DNA of 64,000 nucleotides from Microtetraspora glauca (GCA_001570385.1 BBYL01000020.1:1-64000), one strand, 5' to 3'; shown: positions 1-8,619, numbered from the stretch's first letter. Numbers and translations: made by a program. The notes: generated from the sequence alone by a model not told the origin.

Positions 1-1
1 G

Positions 2-1567
2 GGTGATGACCGGCCGTTGCGGGTGCGGAACGCTGACACGTTGATCGCCGTGCTGGAGCGGCAGATCGGTACCGAACTCCTTGTTCTGATCAACGCCGAG
101 TCCCTCCCCGACGACCCGGCCGGCGCTTCCGCATGCGACACGACCATCCAGGGCGCAACCGCGCAGGACACAACCACCCACGACAGCGCCGCCGCCACCG
201 GAACGGGAACCCGAACGGGCACGGAAGCGGGCACAGAATCCGGAACGGAAGCGGCAGCGGGCACCGGAACGGGACCAGCAACGGGCACCGCGACGGACAC
301 CGAAGCGGGACCGGAAGCGGGACCAGCAACGGGCACCGCGACGGACACCGAAGCGGGACCGGCAGCGGGAGAGGGAGAGGGAGCAGTCACGGGAGCGAGC
401 GTCCTCGCAAACACGGCTGGCGCCGCTCCGGAGACCGGATCCGCGGCGACGGACCCGACCACCGAGAGCGCCGCCACCACGGCGGTAGCAACCACGCCAG
501 GTTCCGCCGCTGTCCCCGCGTCCGAGGCCGCCACTGCCGACGTGGCCGACGCTGCCGAGGACACGTGTGCCGCAACAGGCGCAGCTGAATCCGCACGTCC
601 CGGCGAGCAAGCGAGTGATGGCGCTCCTCGGTCCGGCGGAGTGTCGGGCGTGCAAGCCGTACGAGAAGAGCTTGGTGCGGCCTGGGATGACCAGGCGTCG
701 TCCCCCCATGAACCGACCTTCCCCGGAGCCGGGGCGGGACCGACATGGGATGAGCGCACGCCGTCCCAAGAAGGGCCGTGCACCACCCAGCATGAGCGCG
801 CACCATTCCGAGAGGGGCCGGGCATGGCACAGCATGAGCGCACACCGTCCCAAGAGGAGCCGGGCACCACCCAGCATGAGTGCACATCATCCCGAGAGGG
901 GCCGGGCACCACCCAGCATGAGTGCACATCGTTCCGAGAGTGGCGGAATGCGGTCCGAGATGACCAGCCATCGACCGTAGGTGAACGAGAGGCCGCATGG
1001 GATGGGTGGAGATCAGCCCAAGGTGGGCCGAGCACAACGCGGAACCAGCCGAGCACAACGCGGGACCAGCAGAGCGCGGCGCGGGATGAGCCGGGTCCGG
1101 CACAGGGCGAGCGGGTCTCTGATTGGGTGACGCCCGGTGGGCTGATCTCGGGCCGGAGGCTGCCCGGACTGCTGCTGGCCACTGGGCAGTTCCTGCCCGT
1201 CTCCGACATCCACCGCCTGGCCAACACCTCCACCCTCACCCGGCTGGTCATGAACGCCGACGGCGAGGTCCTCGACATGGGCCGCAAAGTCCGGCGCGCA
1301 ACGGCCCCGCAACGCAAGGTCATCCTCAGCCGCTACGCCACCTGCATGGTCGATGGCTGCCACCTGCCCGCTCACCTGTGCCAGATCGACCACATCGACA
1401 ACTGGAGCGACGGCGGCGCCACCGACCTGGACAAACTCGGACCCACCTGCCAGTTCCACAACCGCGACCGCTACCGAAACCCCCACCGCTACCGGCTCTA
1501 TCGGGCCAGCAAGAACCGCTGGGCCTTCGCCTATACCGGCCCTCGGCCCACCACGGCCTTTCGCTAG
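2..1567 (+). CDS. DUF222/HNH endonuclease-like protein, 5' end outside window
   Basis: The reading frame is open to the left edge, so the true start lies upstream. The visible part begins in the tail of a DUF222-like domain (DDRPLRVRNAD near the start) and ends in an HNH-type segment at about residues 443-486 counted from codon 17, with paired Cys (CMVDGC, PTCQFHN) and the DH of QIDHID. Family members are thought to be HNH nucleases, often multicopy in actinobacteria; the role is unproven. Two things are odd. Some 300 residues of low-complexity sequence (Gly/Thr/Ala-rich, then 14-residue QHE..S.EGPGTT repeats) separate the domains. The Asn usual before the conserved Leu of HNH is Lys here (DLDKL) and the last motif is HN rather than HH. 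Activity is therefore doubtful. Confidence 0.75.
   Translation, partial: GDDRPLRVRNADTLIAVLERQIGTELLVLINAESLPDDPAGASACDTTIQGATAQDTTTHDSAAATGTGTRTGTEAGTESGTEAAAGTGTGPATGTATDTEAGPEAGPATGTATDTEAGPAAGEGEGAVTGASVLANTAGAAPETGSAATDPTTESAATTAVATTPGSAAVPASEAATADVADAAEDTCAATGAAESARPGEQASDGAPRSGGVSGVQAVREELGAAWDDQASSPHEPTFPGAGAGPTWDERTPSQEGPCTTQHERAPFREGPGMAQHERTPSQEEPGTTQHECTSSREGPGTTQHECTSFREWRNAVRDDQPSTVGEREAAWDGWRSAQGGPSTTRNQPSTTRDQQSAARDEPGPAQGERVSDWVTPGGLISGRRLPGLLLATGQFLPVSDIHRLANTSTLTRLVMNADGEVLDMGRKVRRATAPQRKVILSRYATCMVDGCHLPAHLCQIDHIDNWSDGGATDLDKLGPTCQFHNRDRYRNPHRYRLYRASKNRWAFAYTGPRPTTAFR
271..366 (+). repeat. 48-bp tandem repeat inside the HNH gene
   Basis: Two head-to-tail copies with a 48-bp period encode a 16-residue unit beginning GPATGTATDTEAGP. 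The period is a multiple of three, so the frame is kept. The surrounding Gly/Thr/Ala-rich stretch from about 190 to 380 looks like decayed copies of the same kind of unit. Confidence 0.8.
746..940 (+). repeat. 42-bp tandem repeat inside the HNH gene
   Basis: About four and a half copies of a 42-bp unit starting at 746, 788, 830, 872 and 914 encode a 14-residue motif (QHERTPSQEEPGTT and variants). Copies differ by only a few residues, which suggests recent slippage or unequal exchange. Confidence 0.8.
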
Positions 1568-1804
1568 GCCACGGCCCGTAGATCCACGGCCTGTGGACGA
1601 GCCGCCGGAACATACTCCGGGTACACGGATCGGGGGCGCAGGGCTGTGGCATTCGATGGCCATGGCAGCGAGTCCTGAGGGCTACGGATGCAGGAGCAGC
1701 GGGCGTCAAGGGCTGTGGAGTGCGACGGCTGCGGGGCTCGGGCTCTGAATCCCGTTGCCTTGGGCACTGGGCTGCGGGTTCGGCGGCTACGAGAAATGTG
1801 GCGC

Positions 1805-1898
1805 GGCCCCATGCGCGTGCGGCCCATGCGCGTGCGGCCCATGCGCGTGCGGCCCATGCGCGTGCACCCCATGCATGTACGGCCCCCATGCATGTACG
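1805..1898. repeat. 15-bp minisatellite
   Basis: Four near-perfect copies of GGCCCATGCGCGTGC run from 1805 to 1865, followed by two diverged copies in which GCGCGTGC has become GCATGTAC. The unit contains the palindromes GCGC and ATGCAT, and the array is not inside a supported gene. Confidence 0.85.
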
Positions 1899-1963
1899 GC
1901 CGCTGCGGTGCGACCCAAACGTGTGCGGGCTTAACGTGGGCTAAACGTGCGGGCTAAACGTGT

Positions 1964-1992
1964 ACGGCCCGCGCCGGGTGGGCGCGGGCCGT
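1964..1992. terminator. Bidirectional hairpin terminator
   Basis: A perfect 12-bp inverted repeat (ACGGCCCGCGCC and its complement) encloses a 5-nt loop. It sits between the stop codons of two convergent genes. There is no clear T-tract, which is common for high-GC actinobacterial terminators. Confidence 0.7.
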
Positions 1993-2054
1993 CAGGATAG
2001 GCGTCATAGATCGGGCATGAGAGGTTCTGGCATCAAAGGCGATGCCGGGCGTGA

Positions 2055-3602
2055 TCAGGCGACGGTCTCGGGCTCCTCGATCTCGTCGACGGTCCGGCGT
2101 GGGCCGGTGAACCACTTCCGCGCCGAAAGGGTCCACCACAGGGCGATGCCCAGCAGTACGGCGCCCACGGCGATCGGTGCGTAGTTCACGGACGTCCAGG
2201 CGAAGTCGTCGCTACCCGGCACGCCGGCGGGCGCGATCGGCAGGATGAAGTAGACCGAGATCACCGCGATCTCGACCACCGAGATCCAGCCGAGCACCTT
2301 GTACTTCGGCCCGAGCGTCCACGGTCCGGGCTGGAAGTCGGCCCCGGCGCGCAGCCGCAGCCAGATCGGGATGAGGAAGGCCAGATAGAGCCCGATCACC
2401 GCGATGGACACCACGGCCAGGAACGCCACGGGCGTGGTCGTGCCCTCGGGGGCGTACAGCGCGGGCAGCGTGATCAGCAACGCGACCGCGCAGCCGCCCA
2501 GGATGGCGTTGACCGGCGTGCGGTTGCGGTCCACCCGCGACCAGAGCCGCCAGCCGGGGACCGCGCCGTCGCGGGAGAACGCGTACGTCATCCGCGACAT
2601 GGAGGTCACGCAGCTCATGCCGCAGAAGAACTGCCCGATCGTGGAGATGCCGAAGATCACCGTCGCGAGCGTGGATGACAACGACGACGTGAAGATGGCG
2701 CCGACGAAACCGGCTTCCTTGTTGACGGCATCTACGTCGGTCGCCGCGAACAGGAACGACAGCAGCAGGATCCAACCACCGATCGCCGAATAGAAGATCG
2801 ACTGCCAAAGGCCCTTCGCCGCGGTCCTGGCCGCGCCGTGGGTCTCCTCGGAGACGTGGGCGCAGGCGTCGAACCCGGTGATCGTGTACTGCGTGAGCAG
2901 GAACCCGAGCGGCAGGACGTACAGCCAGAACGCGGGACCGGAGTCACCGGAGCCGAATCCCGAGTTGTTGAACCGCTCGAACAGGAAGCCCACGCTCTGG
3001 TGCTCCGACGGCCCGAAGATCAGGATGAGCACGACCGCCGCCGCGCCGAACACATGCCACCACACCGACACGTTCTGCAGGATCGAGATCAGGCGGTGGC
3101 TGAAGATGTTGATCAGCGCGTGCAGCACCAGGACGACGGCGAACAGCAGGAACGTCTGCCGCAGGGCGTCGCCCTGGGCCCAGCTGTCGCTGAAACGGCC
3201 GATGGTGATGTTCAGGAAGGTGGCGCAGCCGTAGTCGACACTGGCGGTCACCGCGATCAGGCCGATCAGGTTGAGCCAGCCGGTGAACCAGCCGTGGATC
3301 GGCTTGCCCAGCTTGGCGGCCCACCAGTAGATGCCACCCGCGGTCGGGTAGGCCGAGACCAGCTCCGCCATGCAGAACCCGATGATCAGGATGAATGCCG
3401 AGATCAGGGGCCAGCCTACGGAGATCGCGAGCGGTCCGCCGTTGTTCCACGCCTGGCTGAACGTCGTGAAGCAGCCGGCCAGGATCGAGATGATGGAGAA
3501 AGAGATGGCGAAGTTGGAGAACCCGCTCCAGGTCCGCGAGAGCTCCTGTTTGTAGCCGAGTTCGGCAAGTCGTCTGGCGTCGTCGTCGAGGGCTTGCGCC
3601 AT
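2055..3602 (-). CDS. APC-superfamily amino acid/choline-type permease
   Basis: The product has 515 residues with about 12 hydrophobic segments. The N-terminus (LGYKQELSRTWSGFSNFAISFSI) is typical of the amino acid/choline transporter (ACT) group of the APC superfamily, which includes GABA and choline permeases. Such proteins import amino acids or amines across the cytoplasmic membrane. AGAGGAGG lies just before the ATG. The gene starts only 10 bp after the stop of the choline-kinase-like gene, so the two probably form one operon. The divergent neighbour is a dimethylglycine-dehydrogenase-like fusion, which makes an N-methylated amine a reasonable substrate. This is inference; GABA or another amino acid is possible. 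Confidence 0.85.
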   Translation of the reverse strand: MAQALDDDARRLAELGYKQELSRTWSGFSNFAISFSIISILAGCFTTFSQAWNNGGPLAISVGWPLISAFILIIGFCMAELVSAYPTAGGIYWWAAKLGKPIHGWFTGWLNLIGLIAVTASVDYGCATFLNITIGRFSDSWAQGDALRQTFLLFAVVLVLHALINIFSHRLISILQNVSVWWHVFGAAAVVLILIFGPSEHQSVGFLFERFNNSGFGSGDSGPAFWLYVLPLGFLLTQYTITGFDACAHVSEETHGAARTAAKGLWQSIFYSAIGGWILLLSFLFAATDVDAVNKEAGFVGAIFTSSLSSTLATVIFGISTIGQFFCGMSCVTSMSRMTYAFSRDGAVPGWRLWSRVDRNRTPVNAILGGCAVALLITLPALYAPEGTTTPVAFLAVVSIAVIGLYLAFLIPIWLRLRAGADFQPGPWTLGPKYKVLGWISVVEIAVISVYFILPIAPAGVPGSDDFAWTSVNYAPIAVGAVLLGIALWWTLSARKWFTGPRRTVDEIEEPETVA

Positions 3603-3612
3603 GAGGCCTCCT

Positions 3613-4533
3613 CTAACTGGTGGGGGGTATCCGGCCGTCGATGAGATGGCCGAAGCTGGGGGCGTCGAGGTCGCGTACGGCTCGCGCGAACTTGGCGGCG
3701 GCCTCGGCGTCGAGATGGAAGTCGGAAAGTGCGCGGTTGCGGATGAGCCCGCAGTGCACGACGAACCACAGCGCCCAGGCGAGATTGGACATGATCGCGT
3801 TCAGCCGTACCCGCGGGGCGTGCCGGTCGTCGCCGAAGTACGCCCGCGTGAGCCGTACGACCTGATCGGGGTCGTAGTCGGCCTCGGCCGCGATGTCGCC
3901 GAGCTCGAAGCAGGGATCGTTGTCGCCGGAGAGCTGGTAGTCGACGATGCGGATCTCGGCACCGGCGTCGATCAGGTTCTGGGGGAGCAGGTCGTTGTGG
4001 CAGGGGACGGTGGGCAGCGGCGCGGCGGCGAGCGCGGCCTCGATCTCGGCGACCACCGGCAGCCGGTCCGTGTATCCCTCCGGGAGCGTCAACTCGTGCG
4101 TACGACAGATGGCGAGCAGCTCGTCGAGCTTCCGGAAGATCGAGAACGAGTTGGCGAACCGCGGTCCGGCGTGCAGGCGCCGGCATGCGGCGGCGACCTT
4201 CGTGATCGTCTCGGGGGTGCTCATCACGGCGACGTCGAGGGTGACGCCGTCGATGTACTCCAGGACCATCGCGCCGGGCAGGACGTGGAGGACCTGGGCG
4301 CCCACACCGGTGGCCGCGGCGCACAGCGTGTTGGCGATCTCCTGGTGAAGGGGGATGCCGAGGCCGGTCTCGGCGATCCGGGGGTCCAGTACGCGCAGTA
4401 GCCAGCGGTCGCCGTCCTCCGTCTCCACACGCGCGATGTGGTGACTGAATCCGCCCTTGATCGTCGTGTGGGTGACCGGCCGACCGGCCCAGTCCGCGAC
4501 GAGCGCCAGTGCGTCCTGAACGAGGTCTGGCAT
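3613..4533 (-). CDS. Choline/ethanolamine kinase-like phosphotransferase
   Basis: The 306-residue product belongs to the aminoglycoside phosphotransferase/choline kinase fold. It has the catalytic loop HNDLLPQN (His179, Asp181) and the metal-binding DYQLSGDNDPCFELGD (Asp198), whose NDP..EL part is choline-kinase-like. I chose the ATG at 4533 because AAAGGAG precedes it and the fold begins there; the frame stays open further upstream, over the divergent gene. It probably phosphorylates a small amino alcohol in the cytoplasm with ATP. It is followed at once by the permease gene, and its promoter region is shared with the divergent dehydrogenase gene. The exact substrate cannot be read from sequence. 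Confidence 0.8.
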   Translation of the reverse strand: MPDLVQDALALVADWAGRPVTHTTIKGGFSHHIARVETEDGDRWLLRVLDPRIAETGLGIPLHQEIANTLCAAATGVGAQVLHVLPGAMVLEYIDGVTLDVAVMSTPETITKVAAACRRLHAGPRFANSFSIFRKLDELLAICRTHELTLPEGYTDRLPVVAEIEAALAAAPLPTVPCHNDLLPQNLIDAGAEIRIVDYQLSGDNDPCFELGDIAAEADYDPDQVVRLTRAYFGDDRHAPRVRLNAIMSNLAWALWFVVHCGLIRNRALSDFHLDAEAAAKFARAVRDLDAPSFGHLIDGRIPPTS

Positions 4534-4546
4534 GGGCGACTCCTTT

Positions 4547-4564
4547 TGGTCTACCTTCAGACCA
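4547..4564. promoter_or_regulatory. Palindromic operator candidate in divergent promoter
   Basis: TGGTCT-N6-AGACCA is a perfect 6-bp inverted repeat between the choline-kinase-like gene and the divergent dehydrogenase gene, placed where one regulator could control both. A second imperfect palindrome (CCTCATGTGACATCTGAGG) lies at 4606-4624. No regulator gene is adjacent. Confidence 0.5.
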
Positions 4565-4641
4565 TTGATCCGATTCTGCAGGCGGGGTGTTACGGAATCA
4601 AGCAGCCTCATGTGACATCTGAGGTCGCGGGAAAGGTGCCG

Positions 4642-7458
4642 ATGTCGCGAATTCCAGCCGACGCTCGGGCGGTCGTCATCGGTGGTGGTGTGGCGGGGTG
4701 CAGCGTCGCCTACCATCTGGCCAGGCTCGGCTGGACGGACGTGATCCTCGTCGAGCGGCACGACCTGACCGAGGGCACCACCTGGCACTCCGCCGGATTC
4801 GTCGGCCAGCTCAGGTCCACCGTCACGCAGACTCGCATGATCATGTACTCCGCCGGGCTCTATCCCGAGTTGCGCGAGCTGACCGGCCTCGACCCCGGAT
4901 GGCACGGCGTGGGCGGGCTGCGCCTCGCGACGACGCCGGAACGCCACGAGGAGCTCCTGCGTCAGGCGGCGGCGGCCGAGGCATACGGGCTCGATATGGA
5001 GGTGCTCGACCAGGCGGGGACGCTGGACCGGCTTCCCCTGCTGGAGGTCGCCGACGTGCGCGCCGCGCTGTGGCTTCCCGGCGACGGCTGGCTCGATCCC
5101 GCACGCCTGGGTCTGGCGCTGGCCGAGGGTGCCCGCCGGCTCGGCGTACGGATCTTCACCGGAGTCGAGGTCACCGGCATCGACGTGGCCGAAGGGCCCG
5201 GGGGCGCCGAGGTGCGTGCCGTACGGCTGCGCGACGGGTCGGGTGGCGGGGCGGGTGGAGAGTCGGGTCGAGAGTTGGTGGTGCGGACCGGGACGGTGGT
5301 GAACGCGGCGGGGGCGGCGGCGGGTGTGGTCGGCCGGCTGGCGGGCGTGAACGTGCCGATCGTGCCGATCAAGCACCAGTACGTCGTCACCGCGCCGAAG
5401 GGCGTGCCGGCGGAGACGCCGACCGTGCGGGACCCGGACAACATCGTGTATTTCCGGGAGGAGGACGGCGGCATCCTCGTCGGGGGTTACATCAGGACTC
5501 CGCAGGTCTGGGACACCGCCCGCCCGCTCGCCGAACCCCGCACGCTCTTCGCCCCCGATATGCCGAAATTTCAGGAATCGTGGTTATCGGCGGTGCGACG
5601 GGTTCCCCTCCTGGGCGACGTCGGGACCGGGCGGGACGCGGGCGAGTTCCGCAGCGTCGTGCACGGCCCCGAGGCGTTCACCCCGGACGGCGAGTTCCTG
5701 CTGGGGGAGACCGCGACGCGAGGATTCTGGGTAGCCGCCGGATTCTGCGTGCACGGCCTGGCCGCCGCGGGCGGCGTGGGCAAGGTCATGGCCGAGTGGA
5801 TCGTCGACGGCACGCCCGAATACGACGTCTTCGGAATGGACATCCACCGATTCGGCGGGCACGCGCGCTCGTCGCGGTGGGCGCGTGCCAAGGCGCTCGA
5901 CTCGTACAGCAAGTACTACGACATCGTCTATCCGGGCGAGGAGCGCACCGCCGCCCGCCCGCTCCGCAGGTCACCCGCCTGGGTACGGCACACCGAGCTG
6001 AAGGCGTCCTTCGGGGAGAAGGCGGGCTGGGAACGCGTCAACTGGTTCGAGTCCAACGCCGATCTACCGGACTCCGATGGTGTGGCGGCTGACAGGCTGT
6101 GCGCCGAGACCCTCCCGGCCGCCGAGACCGTGACCACGGGGGTGGAGACCGTCGGGACCGCCGAGGCCGTGGGGTCGGGGGCTACCGAGCTCGGGGCCGG
6201 GGCCGCGCCGAGGGGGTGGGCGGGGAGGGTCTGGTCGCCCGCGATCGGACGCGAGTGCCTGGCCACCCAGAACAGCGCGGGGCTCTTCGACCAGACTTCC
6301 TTCGCGAAACTCGAAATTTCCGGTCATGGCGCATTGGCCATGCTCGAACGTGCCTGCGCCGGACGGATCGACCGGCCGATCGGCACCGTCGTCTACACCC
6401 AACTCCTCAACGAGCGTGGCGGCATCGAGGCCGACGTGACCGTGACCCGGCTCGCCCGGGACCGGTTCCGCCTGGTCACAGGTACGGCCTTCGGCGTCCA
6501 CGACGCCGCCTGGCTGCGCCGCCGGCACATCGCAACCGACGCTGAGAGCGGGCTCGAAAGCAGAGCCGAGAGCGAGATCGGGAACGGTGCCATGAGGGGG
6601 AGCGGGAGTGGTGTCGAGAACGGTGCCGGGAACGGTGCCGGGAAGGCGATCGAGAACGGCGTCGAGATTCGGGACGTCACCTCGGCGTACGCCTGCTACT
6701 GCCTGTGGGGTCCGAAGGCGTACGACATCCTGAGTGGCCTCACGGACGACGACCTGACATTCGGCTACCTGCGAGCGCGTGAGATCAGCGTCGGCCACGT
6801 TCCCGTGCTGGCCCAGCGGGTGACCTTCGTGGGCGAGTTCGGCTGGGAGCTCTACTGCCCGGTCGAATACGGCCTGACCCTGTGGGACACGCTGATGGAC
6901 GCCGGGCTGCCGCACGGCATGCTCCCCGCCGGTTACAAGGCCATCGACGCGTTGCGGCTGGAGAAGGGCTACCGCGTCTGGGGCCTGGACATCACGCCCG
7001 AGACGACACCGCTTGAGGCCGGTCTCGGCTTCGCCGTACGCGAGGAGACGAGGACCGCGCTGCCCGAGCCCCGGCAGACGCTGCGCTGCCTGATCGTGGA
7101 CGATCCCCGCGAGGTCTGTCTCGGCGGCGAGCCGATCAGGCCCGTCCATCACGACGGCCCGCCATCCACGCGGCCGTTCGCATCCTCCGCGTCACCGACA
7201 TCGTCATCCGGAGCCTCACCAAAGCCGACCGCGCCGACCACATCGATCACGCCGACCCCGTCGATCTCGCGGGTTACCAGCGGCGGGTACGGCTACCGCG
7301 TCCACCGCTCGATCGCGTACGCGTACCTGCCTGTCGAGATCACCGGACGAGTGGAGATCGGGATCAACGGAGGGTGGGTGGGGGCGCGGATCGTGTCCGA
7401 GCCGCCCTACGACCCCGGAAACACCCGCATCCGAAGCACGCCCTGGCAGGAGGCGTGA
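4642..7458 (+). CDS. Dimethylglycine/sarcosine dehydrogenase-like FAD-GcvT fusion
   Basis: A 938-residue two-part enzyme. The N-terminal half is a DAO-family FAD oxidoreductase with the dinucleotide motif VVIGGGVAGCSVAYHL and TTWHSAGF, whose His matches the covalent-FAD His of dimethylglycine and sarcosine dehydrogenases. From about residue 535 it continues as a GcvT-like tetrahydrofolate-binding domain ending in LGGEPI and TSGGYGYRV. Known relatives demethylate N-methylglycines and pass the one-carbon unit to folate. ATG 4642 follows GGGAAAGG. Low-complexity inserts at about residues 500-530, 630-675 and 840-885 (the last Ser/Pro/Thr-rich) are absent from typical members. Substrate choice between dimethylglycine, sarcosine and another N-methylamine is open. 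Confidence 0.85.
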   Translation: MSRIPADARAVVIGGGVAGCSVAYHLARLGWTDVILVERHDLTEGTTWHSAGFVGQLRSTVTQTRMIMYSAGLYPELRELTGLDPGWHGVGGLRLATTPERHEELLRQAAAAEAYGLDMEVLDQAGTLDRLPLLEVADVRAALWLPGDGWLDPARLGLALAEGARRLGVRIFTGVEVTGIDVAEGPGGAEVRAVRLRDGSGGGAGGESGRELVVRTGTVVNAAGAAAGVVGRLAGVNVPIVPIKHQYVVTAPKGVPAETPTVRDPDNIVYFREEDGGILVGGYIRTPQVWDTARPLAEPRTLFAPDMPKFQESWLSAVRRVPLLGDVGTGRDAGEFRSVVHGPEAFTPDGEFLLGETATRGFWVAAGFCVHGLAAAGGVGKVMAEWIVDGTPEYDVFGMDIHRFGGHARSSRWARAKALDSYSKYYDIVYPGEERTAARPLRRSPAWVRHTELKASFGEKAGWERVNWFESNADLPDSDGVAADRLCAETLPAAETVTTGVETVGTAEAVGSGATELGAGAAPRGWAGRVWSPAIGRECLATQNSAGLFDQTSFAKLEISGHGALAMLERACAGRIDRPIGTVVYTQLLNERGGIEADVTVTRLARDRFRLVTGTAFGVHDAAWLRRRHIATDAESGLESRAESEIGNGAMRGSGSGVENGAGNGAGKAIENGVEIRDVTSAYACYCLWGPKAYDILSGLTDDDLTFGYLRAREISVGHVPVLAQRVTFVGEFGWELYCPVEYGLTLWDTLMDAGLPHGMLPAGYKAIDALRLEKGYRVWGLDITPETTPLEAGLGFAVREETRTALPEPRQTLRCLIVDDPREVCLGGEPIRPVHHDGPPSTRPFASSASPTSSSGASPKPTAPTTSITPTPSISRVTSGGYGYRVHRSIAYAYLPVEITGRVEIGINGGWVGARIVSEPPYDPGNTRIRSTPWQEA

Positions 7459-7691
7459 TCTCCGGCATGCGGCGGCGAGTGATCGACTCGGTGAGAGTGG
7501 CTCCGACGATCTGTGCGTGAACGCCAACGCCCACCTGATCAGGGCTCTCGGTTGTGAGTTCGAGGCTGCCCTGACCATGAACGTCGGGGACGCCGGCAGT
7601 TACGCCCGGATCAGCGCTTCGTCGCGTGAACGCGGTCACTTTCGGGAGCGCTCCAAGAATGCTCCGGGAGTGAACGCTCGACCTCGCCCGA
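7459..7691. other. Convergent intergenic region
   Basis: No supported gene. The motif TGAACGC occurs three times (near 7517, 7627 and 7671). A weak 5-bp hairpin (7645-7665, GGAGC/GCTCC) could contribute to termination of the flanking convergent genes. Confidence 0.4.
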
Positions 7692-8606
7692 TCACGGGGG
7701 CAGTTCGGCCCGGGTGGGCAGGCCCTGCCATGGGCTCGGGCTGGCCACGGCGAACGCGGCCACGGCGATGCCCCGCTTGAGCCGGTCGGCCGGATGCAGC
7801 CCGTCGAGCATCGCGCTCAGATATCCCGCCACGAAGGCACCACCGACCTCGGTCGCGTCCACCGCCGTGACGGGGGCGGCCTGGGTGTCGTAGCGCAGCC
7901 CGTCCACTGTCGCGCTCGCCCCCTTGGACCCCCGGCTGACGACGAGTTCGGGGATCGTGCCGATCACGGAATCGACGAGGCTCAGTTCGTCCTGATTAGC
8001 GAAGAGCACGTCGGCGGACGCGGCCAGCTCGGTCAGGCCCTGCCGCGCCTCGTCCACGCTCTCCCAGAGGTACGGCCGGTGGTCGACGTCCACGGAGACC
8101 AGGACGCCCGCGTCCCTCGCCAGCTTGACCGCGTGGTGGACCGCGCTCCAGGAGAACCCGCTCAGCGCGAGCGTGATGCCGGTGACGTGCAGGATCCGTG
8201 CCGACTGTACGGCCTCGGCCGGCACGTCGCCGGTGGAGAGCCGCGATCCGGCCGATCCCGCCCGGTAGTAGACGGCGTGCGTCGCCCGCCCGATCCGGCG
8301 TTGCCGTACGACCAGGCCGGTGGAGGCCGTCTCGTCGACCCGGACGGAGGAGACGTCCACCCCCTCGCCGCGCAGCGTCGTCAAGGCACGGGCGCCCAGT
8401 TCGTCGGAGCTGACCCGACCCAGCCAGCCGACGGAATGTCCCAGCCGGGCCAGCCCGACCGCCATGGTCAGCTCGGGCCCTTCCATGTCGAGCCGGGCGG
8501 TGCCGTCGTGCCGGAGCCGGTCGGCGGACACGACGCCGAGAACCTCGCCGAGCGTGAACACCTCCGACCCGGCGGCCGGCAGCATATTGACGGTAGAAAC
8601 AGTCAT
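7692..8606 (-). CDS. PfkB-family sugar-kinase-like protein, catalytic Asp missing
   Basis: A 304-residue protein with the PfkB/ribokinase fold, closest in layout to 2-keto-3-deoxygluconate kinases. The second PfkB signature normally reads DTTGAGDAF, where the last Asp is the catalytic base; here residues 250-258 read DATEVGGAF, so the base is Gly256. The first signature is also altered: EGPELTMAVGLARLG lacks the usual GG..N. A single GAT to GGT change would explain the lost Asp. The reading frame is otherwise intact, so this may be a sugar-binding pseudokinase or a recently inactivated enzyme. ATG 8606 follows GGAGAAAG; the frame stays open upstream but changes composition there. Confidence 0.7.
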   Translation of the reverse strand: MTVSTVNMLPAAGSEVFTLGEVLGVVSADRLRHDGTARLDMEGPELTMAVGLARLGHSVGWLGRVSSDELGARALTTLRGEGVDVSSVRVDETASTGLVVRQRRIGRATHAVYYRAGSAGSRLSTGDVPAEAVQSARILHVTGITLALSGFSWSAVHHAVKLARDAGVLVSVDVDHRPYLWESVDEARQGLTELAASADVLFANQDELSLVDSVIGTIPELVVSRGSKGASATVDGLRYDTQAAPVTAVDATEVGGAFVAGYLSAMLDGLHPADRLKRGIAVAAFAVASPSPWQGLPTRAELPP

Positions 8607-8619
8607 GTATGTCTTTCTC

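Larger units (their letters stand above)
1568..2054. other. Intergenic region with minisatellite and terminator
   Basis: No credible gene is visible between the HNH gene and the convergent permease gene. The stretch holds a 15-bp tandem repeat (1805-1898), short repeats of the type GGGCTAAACGTG around 1928-1960, and a strong hairpin at 1964-1992. Confidence 0.6.

Noticed and set aside
746..940. 42-bp repeats that might suggest CRISPR-like repeats
   Set aside because: Copies are contiguous with no spacers and are translated in frame in the HNH gene.
1688..2184. Plus-strand ORFs over the 15-bp minisatellite
   Set aside because: They encode only the repeat (MRVRP units) and run into the antisense of the permease gene.
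4438..4641. N-terminal extension of the dehydrogenase fusion from 4438
   Set aside because: It would overlap the divergent kinase gene and the palindromic promoter; the FAD domain begins right after ATG 4642.
7517..7780. 87-codon ORF between the dehydrogenase and PfkB-like genes
   Set aside because: It overlaps the end of the PfkB-like gene antisense, has no ribosome-binding site and shows no family pattern.
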